Below are positions 25,282-33,872 of a DNA stretch of 38,832 bases, in pieces (the stretch's first letter is position 1; every line of letters starts with the position of its first letter). The translations under genes and the position numbers were made by a program. The notes under the pieces were generated by a model. It had not been told where the DNA came from. It saw only the letters and a program-made list of their open reading frames with translations, and ran no database searches. This stretch comes from Haloarculaceae archaeon (GTDB lineage Archaea > Halobacteriota > Halobacteria > Halobacteriales > Haloarculaceae): contig SKTU01000107.1 in NCBI GenBank assembly GCA_007122455.1, positions 1 to 38,832 of the forward strand. The letters are read 5' to 3'.

Positions 25282-26100
25282 GTGACACCAATGCAATCGA
25301 ACGTGCTCGAAGGATCCACCGCTGACGTTCTCTCGGCGGCCCTCTCGGCGGCGAGTGACGAACTGCTTCTCGTCGCCCCGGACGTAGAACTCGTCGAAGC
25401 GCTCATCGAACATCTCGACGAAGACGATCCGTCGGTCCGGCTGTTGGCGAGCGAGCGGACGCTGAAGACGGTCATGGGCGACTTTCTCGCCGCAAGCCGA
25501 GCAGCCGACCACGTCGAATCCGGACGGCTGTCGCTCAGAACCTACGAAGGGTCGGCGAACACGCTCGTCGTCACCGACGAATCCGTCGCGGCGATCGTCC
25601 GCGTAGACGACCGCATCGCAGCGCTCACAGCCGACGAGGAGTCGTTCGTCGAAGAGGTACACCGGCGGTTCAGCCGACGCTACGACGAAAGCGAGACGTT
25701 CACGATCCGAACGCCGGCGCTCTCGACGATTCGCTCGACGCTAACGGCGGATCTGGGTGACGCGACTGCGAACGATTTCGACGCCGTTCTCTCGTCGCTC
25801 GCGACCGCACGCGGCGACGGCGACGGACTCGACGAGGTGACGATATCGTTGCTCGTGGCCGCCCGAAACGAAGATCTGCTCTACGACATCTCCAAGTGGG
25901 GCGAAAACATCGGCATCGCCTCGAAGGCGACGTTTTCCCGAACCAAATCCCACCTCGAGGAACTCGGCCTCATCACGACCGAGAAGGTCCCGATCGACGT
26001 CGGCCGCCCGCGACTCCGTCTGAAGCTCGGCGACGATCGGCTCCGCGACACGGACCCTGGACAGCTCGCGAGCGTCGCCCAATCGATACTCGCAGCCTGA
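25282..26100 (+). CDS. TbsP-like transcriptional regulator (DUF5821)
   Basis: This is a protein of about 272 aa related to the haloarchaeal regulator TbsP, known from Haloferax as a DNA-binding protein acting on gluconeogenic gene control together with TrmB. The N-terminal half (VLSAALSAASDELLLVAPDVELVEAL, then SVRLLASERTLKTVMGDF) looks like a TrmB-type sensor region. The C-terminal part has a winged helix-turn-helix (LLVAARNEDLLYDISKWGENIGIASKATFSRTKSHLEELGL). The start is GTG 25282 (leaderless spacing) or ATG 25291, which has GGTGA five nt upstream. The assignment to the family is from memory of its sequence pattern. Confidence 0.75.
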   Translation: MTPMQSNVLEGSTADVLSAALSAASDELLLVAPDVELVEALIEHLDEDDPSVRLLASERTLKTVMGDFLAASRAADHVESGRLSLRTYEGSANTLVVTDESVAAIVRVDDRIAALTADEESFVEEVHRRFSRRYDESETFTIRTPALSTIRSTLTADLGDATANDFDAVLSSLATARGDGDGLDEVTISLLVAARNEDLLYDISKWGENIGIASKATFSRTKSHLEELGLITTEKVPIDVGRPRLRLKLGDDRLRDTDPGQLASVAQSILAA

Positions 26101-26116
26101 CCTCACCGGATCCAAC

Positions 26117-26127
26117 CTCTTTATCGG
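26117..26127 (+). promoter_or_regulatory. TATA box placing transcription start at the mini-ORF before ycaO
   Basis: CTCTTTATCG is centred 27-28 nt before ATG 26150, and 69 nt before the YcaO GTG. By the spacing used throughout the window, the transcript should begin at the mini-ORF start codon. Confidence 0.5.
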
Positions 26128-26149
26128 CCGTCGGTATCTCTGTGGAGCT

Positions 26150-26194
26150 ATGCAACTACACACGATCCCGAGCGCTCGGAGGGGACGGCCGTGA
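26150..26194 (+). CDS. 14-codon mini-ORF overlapping the ycaO start
   Basis: ATG 26150 to TGA 26192-26194 encodes MQLHTIPSARRGRP. Its stop overlaps the YcaO GTG as GTGA. The TATA box at 26117-26127 is spaced for a leaderless start exactly here, and GGAGGGGA just before GTG 26191 could serve as a ribosome-binding site for reinitiation. It is either a coupling leader or, less likely given its length, a substrate peptide for the YcaO enzyme. It lacks Cys but has Ser and Thr. Confidence 0.4.
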   Translation: MQLHTIPSARRGRP

Positions 26195-27882
26195 GCCGCG
26201 TCGGCGTTCTGGGTTCCGGTGCCGCCGTCGAGTCGATACGCGCCGCTGTCACAGATACGGACGCGACGATCGCTACGGTCTCCCCGAACGAACTCGACGC
26301 CGTCGATCTCGCGGTCGCCGTCGGGACCGTCGACGGTGGCGGCGTCGGAACCGTCGCCACGTTGGCTCGAGAGGCGGACACGCCGATCGTCACCGTCGAA
26401 CTGGGTGGGATTGGTGGACGCGCTGTCGCCGGCGTCGATGCAGCGGTCGGCGGCTTCGGCCCCTTGACGGCCTGCTACGACTGCCTCCAGCACCGACTCG
26501 ACGCCGTCGATGCCGACACAGACGACGGGGCGTGTGACCGATCGACGGCCAGATTAGCCGGCGCGGTTGCGGGGCGAGGAATCGTCCAGCTGCTCTCCGG
26601 TGGTCCGTCACGGCTGCTCGGCGGTGTCGTCGAACTCCCTTACGCCGAGCGACAGCTCCTCGCCGTCCCCGACTGTCGCTGTGACGGCGACCGCGACAGG
26701 TCGCTCCGACGCGGTGCGGAGGGCCGCTCGCTCGAGGAAGCGATCGCCTCGGCGGAGCTCGCGTTCAACGATCGGTTCGGCCCGATCACCACCGCCGGCG
26801 AGCTCGAGTCGTTTCCCGTCCCCTACTACCTCGCAACGCTCGCGTCGACGCCGTTTTCGGACGCCGACGTGCCGGAGCACGCGGCCGGCGTCGCCGCCGA
26901 ATGGGATCCCGCGTTCATGAAGGCACTCGGCGAGGCACTCGAGCGATACAGCGCCGCAGTGTACCGTCGCTCGTCGTTTACCGAATCGCCGTCCGCGCCG
27001 ATCGATCCGGGCCGGGTCGTGGCCCCGGACGGCTTCGACGGCGAGCCGACCCGCTGGTATCCCGCCGAATCGCTCTCGACGGGCGAAGCCGTCGAACTCC
27101 CCGCCGAACTCGTCGTCTTCCCACCGCCGGAGCGGACGGTTCGCCCGGCAATCACGACCGGGCTCGGCCTGGGGAACAGCGGCGTCGAGGCGCTCGTCTC
27201 CGGACTCTACGAGGTGATCGAGCGCGACGCCGCAATGCTGGCGTGGTACTCGAGCTACGAGCCGCTCGGAATCGACGTCGACAGCGAGGGGTATCGGACG
27301 CTCTCGAGGCGGGCGAGAAGCGAATCCCTCGAGGTGACCTCGTGTCTCCTGACACAGGACGTCGACGTGCCGGTCGTCGCGGCGTGCGTCCACCGGAACC
27401 AGAAGTGGCCGGAGTTCGCGGCAGGGATGGCGGCCGACCTCGACGCGTCCGCTGCCGCCACGGGGGCGCTCGAGGAAGCGATACAGAACTGGCTCGAACT
27501 CCGGAGGATGGGTCCCGAGACGGCGAGCGAGCAGTCCGGAGCGATCGGCCCCTACGCGGAGTTCCCCGACGCGGCGCGGTCGTTCGTCGATCCGGAAACG
27601 ACGGTTCCGGCCGCGACGGTCGGTCCGGCGGATCCGGTCGACGGCGACGCAGAGCTCGAGGCGATCGTCGATAGGGTCACCGACGCCGGGTTGGACGCCT
27701 ACGGTGCCCGGTTGACGCCACGGGACGTCGAGTCGCTCGGTTTCGAGGCCGTCCGAGTGGTCGTTCCCGAAGCACAGCCGCTGTTCACCGACGACGCGTA
27801 CTTCGGGGAGCGAGCCCGTACCGTCCCGGAGTCGCTCGGCTTCGATCCCCTTCCGGATCGCGAGCATCACCCGTTCCCCTGA
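26191..27882 (+). CDS. YcaO-domain protein fused to a Cys4 zinc-binding, TOMM cyclodehydratase C-like domain
   Basis: This is a 563-aa predicted ATP-dependent peptide-backbone modifier. YcaO enzymes activate amides for azoline or thioamide formation. Residues 1-170 resemble the E1-like C-domain of thiazole/oxazole-forming cyclodehydratases, with a probable zinc site at Cys95, Cys98 (CYDC), Cys162 and Cys164 (CRC). The YcaO domain follows, with ATP/Mg motifs in KALGEALERYSA (Glu248, Glu251) and SGLYEVIERDAAML (Glu341, Glu344). The C-terminus ends in HHPFP, recalling the Pro-rich tail of azoline-forming YcaO proteins. GTG 26191 is preceded by a good ribosome-binding site and overlaps the 14-codon ORF. 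No obvious precursor peptide, dehydrogenase or TfuA gene is in the window, so the substrate may be elsewhere or a protein. Confidence 0.85.
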   Translation: MSRVGVLGSGAAVESIRAAVTDTDATIATVSPNELDAVDLAVAVGTVDGGGVGTVATLAREADTPIVTVELGGIGGRAVAGVDAAVGGFGPLTACYDCLQHRLDAVDADTDDGACDRSTARLAGAVAGRGIVQLLSGGPSRLLGGVVELPYAERQLLAVPDCRCDGDRDRSLRRGAEGRSLEEAIASAELAFNDRFGPITTAGELESFPVPYYLATLASTPFSDADVPEHAAGVAAEWDPAFMKALGEALERYSAAVYRRSSFTESPSAPIDPGRVVAPDGFDGEPTRWYPAESLSTGEAVELPAELVVFPPPERTVRPAITTGLGLGNSGVEALVSGLYEVIERDAAMLAWYSSYEPLGIDVDSEGYRTLSRRARSESLEVTSCLLTQDVDVPVVAACVHRNQKWPEFAAGMAADLDASAAATGALEEAIQNWLELRRMGPETASEQSGAIGPYAEFPDAARSFVDPETTVPAATVGPADPVDGDAELEAIVDRVTDAGLDAYGARLTPRDVESLGFEAVRVVVPEAQPLFTDDAYFGERARTVPESLGFDPLPDREHHPFP

Positions 27883-27942
27883 CCTGAACGCAGCCGCGGC
27901 TCGGCAGTGTAGCGTCGGTCGCGATAAACGTGTGGGGATCGT

Positions 27943-29274
27943 TCAGTAGAAGACGTCCTCGATCGCCGCTTCGAGTGCGTCGAACGCCGACTCGATTTCC
28001 GCTCGAGTCGTACAGAGCGGCGGTGACGCGAGGAGCTGGACGTTGGGTCGGCCGCTCCCGAACATCACGCCGCGCTCCATCGCCGCCTTTCGAACGTCGT
28101 CGACCGGGTTGTCCTCGTCGTCGTCGTTTGCCCACGGGTTGACGAACGGCTCGCCGGTCTCGGGGTCCTCGAAGACGATGCTTCGGAGGAACCCGCGGCC
28201 GCGAGTGGTGCCGACGACGTCGTACTCCTCCTCGATCCGTTCGAGGCGAGCGTCGAAGACGGGCGTCAACTCGGCGACGTTGTCGAGGAGGCCGTTGTCG
28301 TACTCTTCGATCGTGGCGAGTCCGGCGGCACAGGCGACGGGGTGGCCTGCGAACGTCTGTCCCAGATCATGTCCGCTCTCGGCGATCTCCTCGCCGATCC
28401 AGTCGGCGGCGATGACGCCAGCGAGCGGGATGTACGCGGAGGTGATCCCCTTCGCGAAGGTGATCATGTCGGGCTCTACGTTTTCCGTGTTGATGCCGAA
28501 CCAGTCGCCGCAGCGCCCGAAGCCGGTGATGACCTCGTCGGCGACGAGGAGAATGTCGTACTCGTCGCAGATCTCGCGGAGTCGCTCGAAGTAGCCCGGA
28601 GGTGCCGTGTAGGCTCCGCTGGAGCCGGCGACGGGTTCCATGAAGATCGCGGCGATGGAGTCGGCGCCCTCGTTCTGGATGACGAACTCGACGTGGTCCG
28701 CAGCGCGCCGGGCGAGTTCGTCGGGGTCGTCGGTGCCGAACGCTTCGGGGAGCGGTGGGAGGAACTTACCGGTGTTCGTCGTCGCCGCGTATCGCTCCAG
28801 CGTCGATCGCGTGCTCGGGTCACCGGTGAGACTCCCCGAGCCGTACGTCCCGCCGTGGTAGGACTGCCAGCGAGTGAGGATCTTCGGCGCGTCCTGAACT
28901 TTCCGGGCGATCGTCATCGCGGCCTCGTTGGCCTCGCTCCCGGAGATCGAGAAGTAGACGTCCGAGAGCGCTCCCGGCGCGATATCGGCGAGGGCGTCGG
29001 CGAGCTGATCGCGGGTGTCGTTGTGCTTCGAGGATGCGATATACGGCGCGCGTCGAAGCTGGTTCTCGGCGGCCTCGATGATCGCCTCGTTGCTGTGGCC
29101 GGCGTTGACGCAGTAGAGCTGGGAAACGAAGTCGAGGTACTCCCGACCCTGATCGTCGATAACTGTCGAATCCTCGGCCTCGACGAGTCGGATCGTTTCG
29201 CCGCTGGGACTGTGCCAGTGGGGAATCGTCTGACCGTCGCCTCGCGGTACGGTCTCGGGCTGTTCCTGTGCCAT
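27943..29274 (-). CDS. Class III PLP-dependent aminotransferase
   Basis: This is a 443-aa omega-amino-acid:2-oxo-acid transaminase family member, catalysing transfer from a terminal amine. Conserved parts are YLDFVSQLYCVNAGHSNEAI, SISGSEANEAAMTIAR, the PLP-binding Asp in VADEVITGFGR (Asp246) and Schiff-base Lys275 in FAKGITSA. SELLYC-type and TFAGHPVACAAGLA contacts are present in variant form. The substrate could be 4-aminobutyrate, beta-alanine, taurine or a polyamine. A clear TATA box (29298-29307, minus strand) is 28 nt upstream. Confidence 0.85.
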   Translation of the reverse strand: MAQEQPETVPRGDGQTIPHWHSPSGETIRLVEAEDSTVIDDQGREYLDFVSQLYCVNAGHSNEAIIEAAENQLRRAPYIASSKHNDTRDQLADALADIAPGALSDVYFSISGSEANEAAMTIARKVQDAPKILTRWQSYHGGTYGSGSLTGDPSTRSTLERYAATTNTGKFLPPLPEAFGTDDPDELARRAADHVEFVIQNEGADSIAAIFMEPVAGSSGAYTAPPGYFERLREICDEYDILLVADEVITGFGRCGDWFGINTENVEPDMITFAKGITSAYIPLAGVIAADWIGEEIAESGHDLGQTFAGHPVACAAGLATIEEYDNGLLDNVAELTPVFDARLERIEEEYDVVGTTRGRGFLRSIVFEDPETGEPFVNPWANDDDEDNPVDDVRKAAMERGVMFGSGRPNVQLLASPPLCTTRAEIESAFDALEAAIEDVFY

Positions 29275-29297
29275 ACCGTACTGTGCGGCTCGGGGTC

Positions 29298-29307
29298 ACA
29301 TATAGCT
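29298..29307 (-). promoter_or_regulatory. TATA box of the aminotransferase gene
   Basis: GCTATATGTG on the minus strand, centred 28 nt before ATG 29274. Confidence 0.55.
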
Positions 29308-29344
29308 TCGTACGTGACAGGTCGGTTCGCTCACAACGATCGGG

Positions 29345-30082
29345 TTACATGTACATCCGGTCGTCGTGAGCCATCTCGGTTCGACCCTCCTCGACGCGGG
29401 CGGCGAGCTCCTCGTAGTGCCGGGAGACCTCCGCGGCGAACGACTCGAGCGGCTCGATGTCGACCTCGAGATCGTACACATTCGTCACCGCGTTTATCAA
29501 CCGAAGAGCGGCGTCGACGTCGGGAATTCGAGGGTGTACCGGCGTCGTGAACACCGCGGTCCGAAGCGGCGAGTCGACCGCTCGCTGCATCAGTGCTCCG
29601 TTGATCCCGTCGAGGAATCCGCCGGCCATCGGTTCGATATGGTCGGAGAGATCGTGTTCGCGTTGGTAATCGTCGCTCGCGACAAAAAACGGCCGGTGGT
29701 CGATCGATTCGTGGACGAACGGGACGCCGGAGAGCACCACGACCTCTTCGACGGGGTTTTTTTCCGTGTACTCGAGGACGGCGTCGCCGAACGACTCCGT
29801 GGCGAACGGCGGCACGTACAGCTCGCCGACGAGAATCGTGTACTCGAACTCCGGCTTCGAGAACAGGCGGGTGTGATGACGCGGCGTCCCGTTCTCGAAC
29901 GGCGTGATCGGTGGAAGCTGTTCGACGCTGATGTGACCCGTCTCCTCCAGTTCCAGCTGTTTGGTGAGATAGTCGACGGCCGTCAGGCCGGCCAATCCGA
30001 ACTCGGCGAACCCACAGATCATGACGTCTGTCGGATCGTCGTGGCGAACCTCGAAGGAGGGGGACGAACGGATACCGAACAT
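29345..30082 (-). CDS. PAC2-family protein (proteasome assembly chaperone-like)
   Basis: This is a 245-aa soluble protein. The opening DVMICGFAEFGLAGLTAVDYL, the middle FEYTILVGELYVPPF and VVVLSGVPFVHES, and the MAGGFLDGINGALMQRA segment fit the archaeal PAC2 family, named for proteasome assembly chaperone 2. In archaea a role in proteasome assembly is suspected, not shown. A C-terminal helical tail (VSRHYEELAARVEEG) may mediate contacts. It stands alone between the aminotransferase and a divergent MscS gene. Confidence 0.75.
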   Translation of the reverse strand: MFGIRSSPSFEVRHDDPTDVMICGFAEFGLAGLTAVDYLTKQLELEETGHISVEQLPPITPFENGTPRHHTRLFSKPEFEYTILVGELYVPPFATESFGDAVLEYTEKNPVEEVVVLSGVPFVHESIDHRPFFVASDDYQREHDLSDHIEPMAGGFLDGINGALMQRAVDSPLRTAVFTTPVHPRIPDVDAALRLINAVTNVYDLEVDIEPLESFAAEVSRHYEELAARVEEGRTEMAHDDRMYM

Positions 30083-30173
30083 AGCGGACTATCGACGGCG
30101 GACTCCTTAGCTTTCGGGGTCGACCCCCGCTCGCTGCCGGAACGCTTTTTCACCCGCCCGGCGACGGGCCGGT

Positions 30174-31163
30174 ATGGATATCGGGACGTTGTTACAAACG
30201 ACGCCGACGGAGACGCCCGTCGTCGACGACGGGCTTCCGGCGCCGCCGTGGCTACCCGACTTCGTTCCCGAACTGCTGTTCCGACTCGTCGTCGCGATCA
30301 CCATCGTGGCGGTCGCCTACTACGTCTCGAAGATCGCCAGACAGATACTCGGTCGTCGGATCGCACGGCGGTTTCGGCGACCGAGCGTCAGTCGGACGAT
30401 TCTCCGATCGATACAGATCGGGGTCGTCGGCTTCGCCGTCGTCACGGCCCTCGGCGTACTCGGTCTCGGCCTCGGGAACGTCGTCCTCTCGGTCGGTATC
30501 TTCTCCGCCGTCGTCGGCATCATTCTCGCACCGATCATCGGCAGCGTCATCAGCGGGGTGTTCATCCTCACCGAGCAGCCCTACGAGATCGGGGACATGA
30601 TCGAGCTCGAGGACACCGAGACGCGCGGGTTCGTCGAGGACATCACGCTGCTCTACACGAAGATGTTCACGCTCGACAACACGTTCATCGTCATGCCCAA
30701 CGGGACGATGCGGGAGCGGGACGTGATCAACTACTCCGCGGAGGACGCCCGCACGCGGCTCACGCTCGACGTCGACATCACTTACGAGAGCGACGTCGAA
30801 ACCGCCCGCGAACTGCTCGAGGAAGCAGCTCGAAACGTCGAGGCGGTACTCTCCGGTGGCCCGAGCATCCGGATCGGCAGCGCCCGATACCCCGCGTCGC
30901 CGACCTGTTACGTGCACGAGTTCGGTGATCACGGGATCACGCTGCGGCTCAGGTTCTGGGCTCGCGAACCGTACAAGCTCCCGTCGATTCGCTCCGAAGT
31001 ACAGACCAACGCGTGGGAGCTACTGGTGGACGCCGACGTCAAGATCCCGTACCCCCACTCCCAGCTCGTCTTCGACGAGACGAGCGGCGAGTTACAGATC
31101 GGCTTCGGCGACGAGACGCCGCAGGAGGAGCCGACGGTCGACGACGCTACAGAGTCGCCGTGA
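30174..31163 (+). CDS. MscS-family mechanosensitive channel (second copy)
   Basis: This is a 329-aa membrane protein with three hydrophobic helices (about 38-57, 78-102 and 105-130) and the MscS pore/beta-domain transition IIGSVISGVFILTEQPYEIGDMIELEDTETRGFVEDI. IVMPNGTMRERDVINYS follows, then a complete C-terminal alpha/beta domain. Unlike the dacZ-linked channel it has the full-length C-terminus. It ends in an acidic tail. Its stop lies within the 3' end of the convergent UspA-like gene (17-nt overlap). Confidence 0.88.
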   Translation: MDIGTLLQTTPTETPVVDDGLPAPPWLPDFVPELLFRLVVAITIVAVAYYVSKIARQILGRRIARRFRRPSVSRTILRSIQIGVVGFAVVTALGVLGLGLGNVVLSVGIFSAVVGIILAPIIGSVISGVFILTEQPYEIGDMIELEDTETRGFVEDITLLYTKMFTLDNTFIVMPNGTMRERDVINYSAEDARTRLTLDVDITYESDVETARELLEEAARNVEAVLSGGPSIRIGSARYPASPTCYVHEFGDHGITLRLRFWAREPYKLPSIRSEVQTNAWELLVDADVKIPYPHSQLVFDETSGELQIGFGDETPQEEPTVDDATESP

Positions 31164-31548
31164 TGACCTGACAGTCGAGTTTGCTGCGGAGATACTGTTC
31201 GATGTCCGGATCGTCGACGAGCTGTCGGATCATCCGTCGCCACCGGCTCGCCTGCTTCTGCCCGATCACGACGAAATCGGCCCCTTCGCCGGCGACCTCG
31301 TCGAGTATCGTCTCCTCGACGAGAAAGCCGGGACGAACGACGTAGCGTGCACGTGGGATCCGTCCGAACTCACGCTCGACGGCGGCTTTGAGTTCGGCGC
31401 GGGTTACGCGGTGGTCGTTCTGGTAGAGATTGACGTGTAACACCGTGAGGTCCGCGTCGTGCTCCTCGGCGACCTCGATGGCTCGTCGGAGCGTTTCCTT
31501 CGAGTGCGACGATAGCGGATACCGAACCGGAACGACCACCAGAGTCAT
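31147..31548 (-). CDS. Universal stress protein (UspA)-like
   Basis: This is a 133-aa Rossmann-like protein: an N-terminal strand (TLVVVPVRYPLSSHSKETLRRAIEVA), then DADLTVLHVNLYQ, and DFVVIGQKQASRWRRMIRQL near the C-terminus. The canonical ATP-binding GxxGS-type loop is not evident (GQKQASRWRR), so nucleotide binding is doubtful. ATG 31548 follows an AGCTTTGAGG box at leaderless spacing. It converges on the MscS gene. Confidence 0.75.
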   Translation of the reverse strand: MTLVVVPVRYPLSSHSKETLRRAIEVAEEHDADLTVLHVNLYQNDHRVTRAELKAAVEREFGRIPRARYVVRPGFLVEETILDEVAGEGADFVVIGQKQASRWRRMIRQLVDDPDIEQYLRSKLDCQVITATL

Positions 31549-31580
31549 TACCGGTAGCTGGACGGTCGAGTGCCTCAAAG

Positions 31581-32939
31581 CTACTGGTCTCCGAGGCCGT
31601 TGCGAACGATCCGGTTCTCGAGTTTGGGGTCGATCCCGACGTCGCGCGCGTAGGCGGCCAACAGTTCGTACTGGACGTCGAGGGTGTACGCCGGCTCGAC
31701 ACCCGAAAGTGTCGGGAACTCCTCGTCCGTTCCGAGGAGGAACTCCGTGGTCGCGAGCCAGTAGCTCGCTCGGGGATCGACGGGATCTCCATCGACGTAG
31801 CAGTCGACGAGTACGTCGTCGTCGTGGTCGTAGACGAGCCGAAGCCCCGAGACGTGGCCGTGCCACCAGTCCTCCTCGCCGAAGCCGGTCGTGTCGGCGG
31901 CCTCCCGTACCGTCTCGAGCAGTTCCTCTCCGGTGAGTTCGAGTACGACGAGCGGTTCGCGAAAGGGGACGAGACTGACGAGATCCGCGACCGTTACCTC
32001 CTCGGAGAGCGCCGGACCGGTTCGAATGCCGCCGCTGTTCTGGAGGCCGATCGCCGTTTCGCCCGTCGCACGCTCGGCGGCCCACCGGTAGGCGTCGGCC
32101 ACGAAGTTCCCGACGCGGCTCTCGCCTCGAAACGCCTCCCGCTCCGTCCGTCGGATCGGATCGGCGACGGTGCCGACGACCTCGTCCAGGCCGGCGTCGT
32201 TCAGTCGGCTCCGGTAGCTGGCTGCGAGGTCGGGATCGAGCGGACCGTCGTCGACGTCGTGGCGCGTGACGCTTCGGGTCGGGAGCTCGATCTCGAGGAG
32301 CGTCTCGCCACCGCTTCCGGGGCGGACGAGCAGGGTGTCGGCGACGCGGGCGACGCGTTCGCTGTGGACGTGCCCGCCGAGGACGACGTCGACGTCGCAG
32401 GCGACTGCGAGCCGATCGTCACCGCGACCGAGATGCGAGAGGACGACGACGTGGTCGACGCCTCCCATCGATTCGATCGCCTGGTCGGTTGCGGCGATCG
32501 GATCGGCGAACGTCAATCCGTTGGCGTCCGGGTGGGCGTTCGCTGCCGAGCGATCGGTGACGGCGACGAAGCCGACGCGAGCGTCGCCGAAATCCTGGAT
32601 CGTCCACGGAGCAGCGCCCGCGAACGGCGTCTCGCCGTCGAGGACGTTCGCGGTGAGCCAGGTCTGTGGCGACCGGTCGACGATCTCCGCGAGTCGATCC
32701 GTGCCGAAGTCGAAGTCGTGGTTACCGAACGTCGAGAGATCCGGTCGAACGGCGTCGTAGAACTTCAACGCGATCCCGCCACGCGTGACGAGCGGGAGGA
32801 CACCGGGAGCGAGGTTGTCCCCCGTGCCGCAGACGACCGTTTCGTCGTCGCCCAAAGCGTCGATCAGTCCGGCAAGCCGTCCGATCCGCTCCGGATCGTC
32901 GTGGGCGTTCTCGATGTCCGAGTAGTGTAGCAGCCGCAC
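31581..32939 (-). CDS. 5'-nucleotidase/metallophosphoesterase family protein
   Basis: This is a 452-aa protein of the UshA/CpdB type. The metallophosphoesterase domain has the metal motifs LHYSDIENAH (where the family has DxH, here Asp-x2-x-His variant), GTGDNLAPG, FGNHDFDFG, VVLSHLG and GGHVHSE. The C-terminal 5'-nucleotidase domain has QNSGGIRTG and ELTGEELLETV. No signal peptide is seen, so it may act in the cytoplasm, unlike bacterial UshA. GTG 32939 is preferred, with a GGTTTTGTC box 27 nt upstream; the longer frame gives Arg/Ser-rich sequence. It converts nucleoside monophosphates or cyclic phosphates, in family terms. Confidence 0.85.
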   Translation of the reverse strand: MRLLHYSDIENAHDDPERIGRLAGLIDALGDDETVVCGTGDNLAPGVLPLVTRGGIALKFYDAVRPDLSTFGNHDFDFGTDRLAEIVDRSPQTWLTANVLDGETPFAGAAPWTIQDFGDARVGFVAVTDRSAANAHPDANGLTFADPIAATDQAIESMGGVDHVVVLSHLGRGDDRLAVACDVDVVLGGHVHSERVARVADTLLVRPGSGGETLLEIELPTRSVTRHDVDDGPLDPDLAASYRSRLNDAGLDEVVGTVADPIRRTEREAFRGESRVGNFVADAYRWAAERATGETAIGLQNSGGIRTGPALSEEVTVADLVSLVPFREPLVVLELTGEELLETVREAADTTGFGEEDWWHGHVSGLRLVYDHDDDVLVDCYVDGDPVDPRASYWLATTEFLLGTDEEFPTLSGVEPAYTLDVQYELLAAYARDVGIDPKLENRIVRNGLGDQ

Positions 32940-33016
32940 GGCCGAACGTCGGCGTTCGGCGGACAAAACCGTGTCGAGACCGGGAACGTTTTGACCGTTG
33001 CAGAACAGCGTCCGAC

Positions 33017-33253
33017 ATGGAGAAACGAGTGGGCCCGGAGGAGACGACGCTGTACGTTTCCAGTCAACGGGAGCGCGGGAACAAGGGACCGTTTCGAGTC
33101 GTCTACGCCGACGCCGACGGTGAGAGCCGGTGGGGGTTCTTCTGCACCAACTGCGAAACGTTCGACAACGCGGTCGACTCGATGGGGCGCATCCAATGTA
33201 ACGTCTGTTCGAACTATCACAAGGCCGAAGAGTGGGACGCGGCTCACGAGTGA
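33017..33253 (+). CDS. DUF5816-like small zinc-ribbon protein
   Basis: This is a 78-aa protein with two CxxC pairs (FFCTNCETFDNAVDSMGRIQ then CNVCSNYHKAEEW), a small zinc-ribbon-like arrangement. It matches the haloarchaeal family I know as DUF5816. ATG 33017 has a box (CGTTTTGAC) centred 26 nt upstream. It is divergent from the nucleotidase gene. Function unknown. Confidence 0.75.
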   Translation: MEKRVGPEETTLYVSSQRERGNKGPFRVVYADADGESRWGFFCTNCETFDNAVDSMGRIQCNVCSNYHKAEEWDAAHE

Positions 33254-33267
33254 ACGGTTCGTGGGAA

Positions 33268-33277
33268 TCTTTATCCC
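33268..33277 (+). promoter_or_regulatory. TATA box of the DUF7116-like gene
   Basis: TCTTTATCC is centred 26-30 nt before the two nearby ATGs at 33298 and 33302. Confidence 0.5.
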
Positions 33278-33301
33278 TCAGGATACCCAAACCCCACATG
33301 G

Positions 33302-33616
33302 ATGGGAGCTGTTAACACATCCCTCGTCGAGGAGGCACGATCGATCTTTACCGACCTCGGGTACGAGGTAACCGACGAAGGCGACGAGTTTCGCGCCGAA
33401 CGGAAATGGCGCGTCGTCTACGTAACGACTGCAACGCCGGAAGAGGCACCCTCTCACGGCAGATTCCGCTGTTTTGTCGCTCGCGAGGAGCGCGCCGACG
33501 AGATACGCGAAGAACTGCTCGACGCCGAACCGAGCTACGACTGGGCCGTCGTCGGCGTCTCCGACGACGACTATCACGTACTCCATCCGAGCGCGAGCGT
33601 CCTCCCGGCACCGTAG
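33302..33616 (+). CDS. DUF7116-like haloarchaeal protein
   Basis: This is a 104-aa soluble protein of unknown function. [31 protein letters not shown] and [12 protein letters not shown] resemble the family I recall as DUF7116. The neighbouring ATG at 33298 gives only a five-residue frame (MDGSC), so 33302 is the start. Confidence 0.7.
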   Translation: MGAVNTSLVEEARSIFTDLGYEVTDEGDEFRAERKWRVVYVTTATPEEAPSHGRFRCFVAREERADEIREELLDAEPSYDWAVVGVSDDDYHVLHPSASVLPAP

Positions 33617-33680
33617 TACGCGTCCCTCAAGACACGTCAGGGAACATTTACGTCCACACGGTCCCAAGCTACGACGTACC

Positions 33681-33872
33681 ATGGTGTTCAAGAAGATAAC
33701 GTTGATCGGAACCAGCGAGGAGAGCTTCGAGGCGGCCGTCGAGGACGCCGTCGAACGGGCCGAAGAGACGCTAGAGAACGTCTACTGGATCGAAGTCGAG
33801 CAGATGGGACTGGAACTGGCGACCGGGCGCGAATATCAGGCCGAAGTGGAAGTCGCCTTCGAGATTCAGTAA
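33681..33872 (+). CDS. Dodecin (flavin-binding dodecamer)
   Basis: This is a 63-aa protein that binds riboflavin/FMN as a dodecamer and buffers or stores flavin. [27 protein letters not shown], the flavin-stacking Trp36 in YWIEVEQ, and the closing [11 protein letters not shown] closely follow the Halobacterium salinarum dodecin. A T-rich box (about 33645-33652) lies some 32 nt upstream. It abuts the convergent IscA-type gene with no gap. Confidence 0.9.
   Translation: MVFKKITLIGTSEESFEAAVEDAVERAEETLENVYWIEVEQMGLELATGREYQAEVEVAFEIQ

Noticed and set aside
26608-27870. 420-aa minus-strand frame inside the ycaO gene
   Set aside because: Antisense shadow of a strongly supported gene, Arg-rich with no motif.
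28342-29550. 402-aa plus-strand frame antisense to the aminotransferase
   Set aside because: Val/Gly/Arg-rich shadow; the minus strand encodes a complete class III aminotransferase.
33298-33315. ATG 33298 as a start for the DUF7116-like protein
   Set aside because: It opens only a five-residue frame (MDGSC); ATG 33302 opens the family-like protein.
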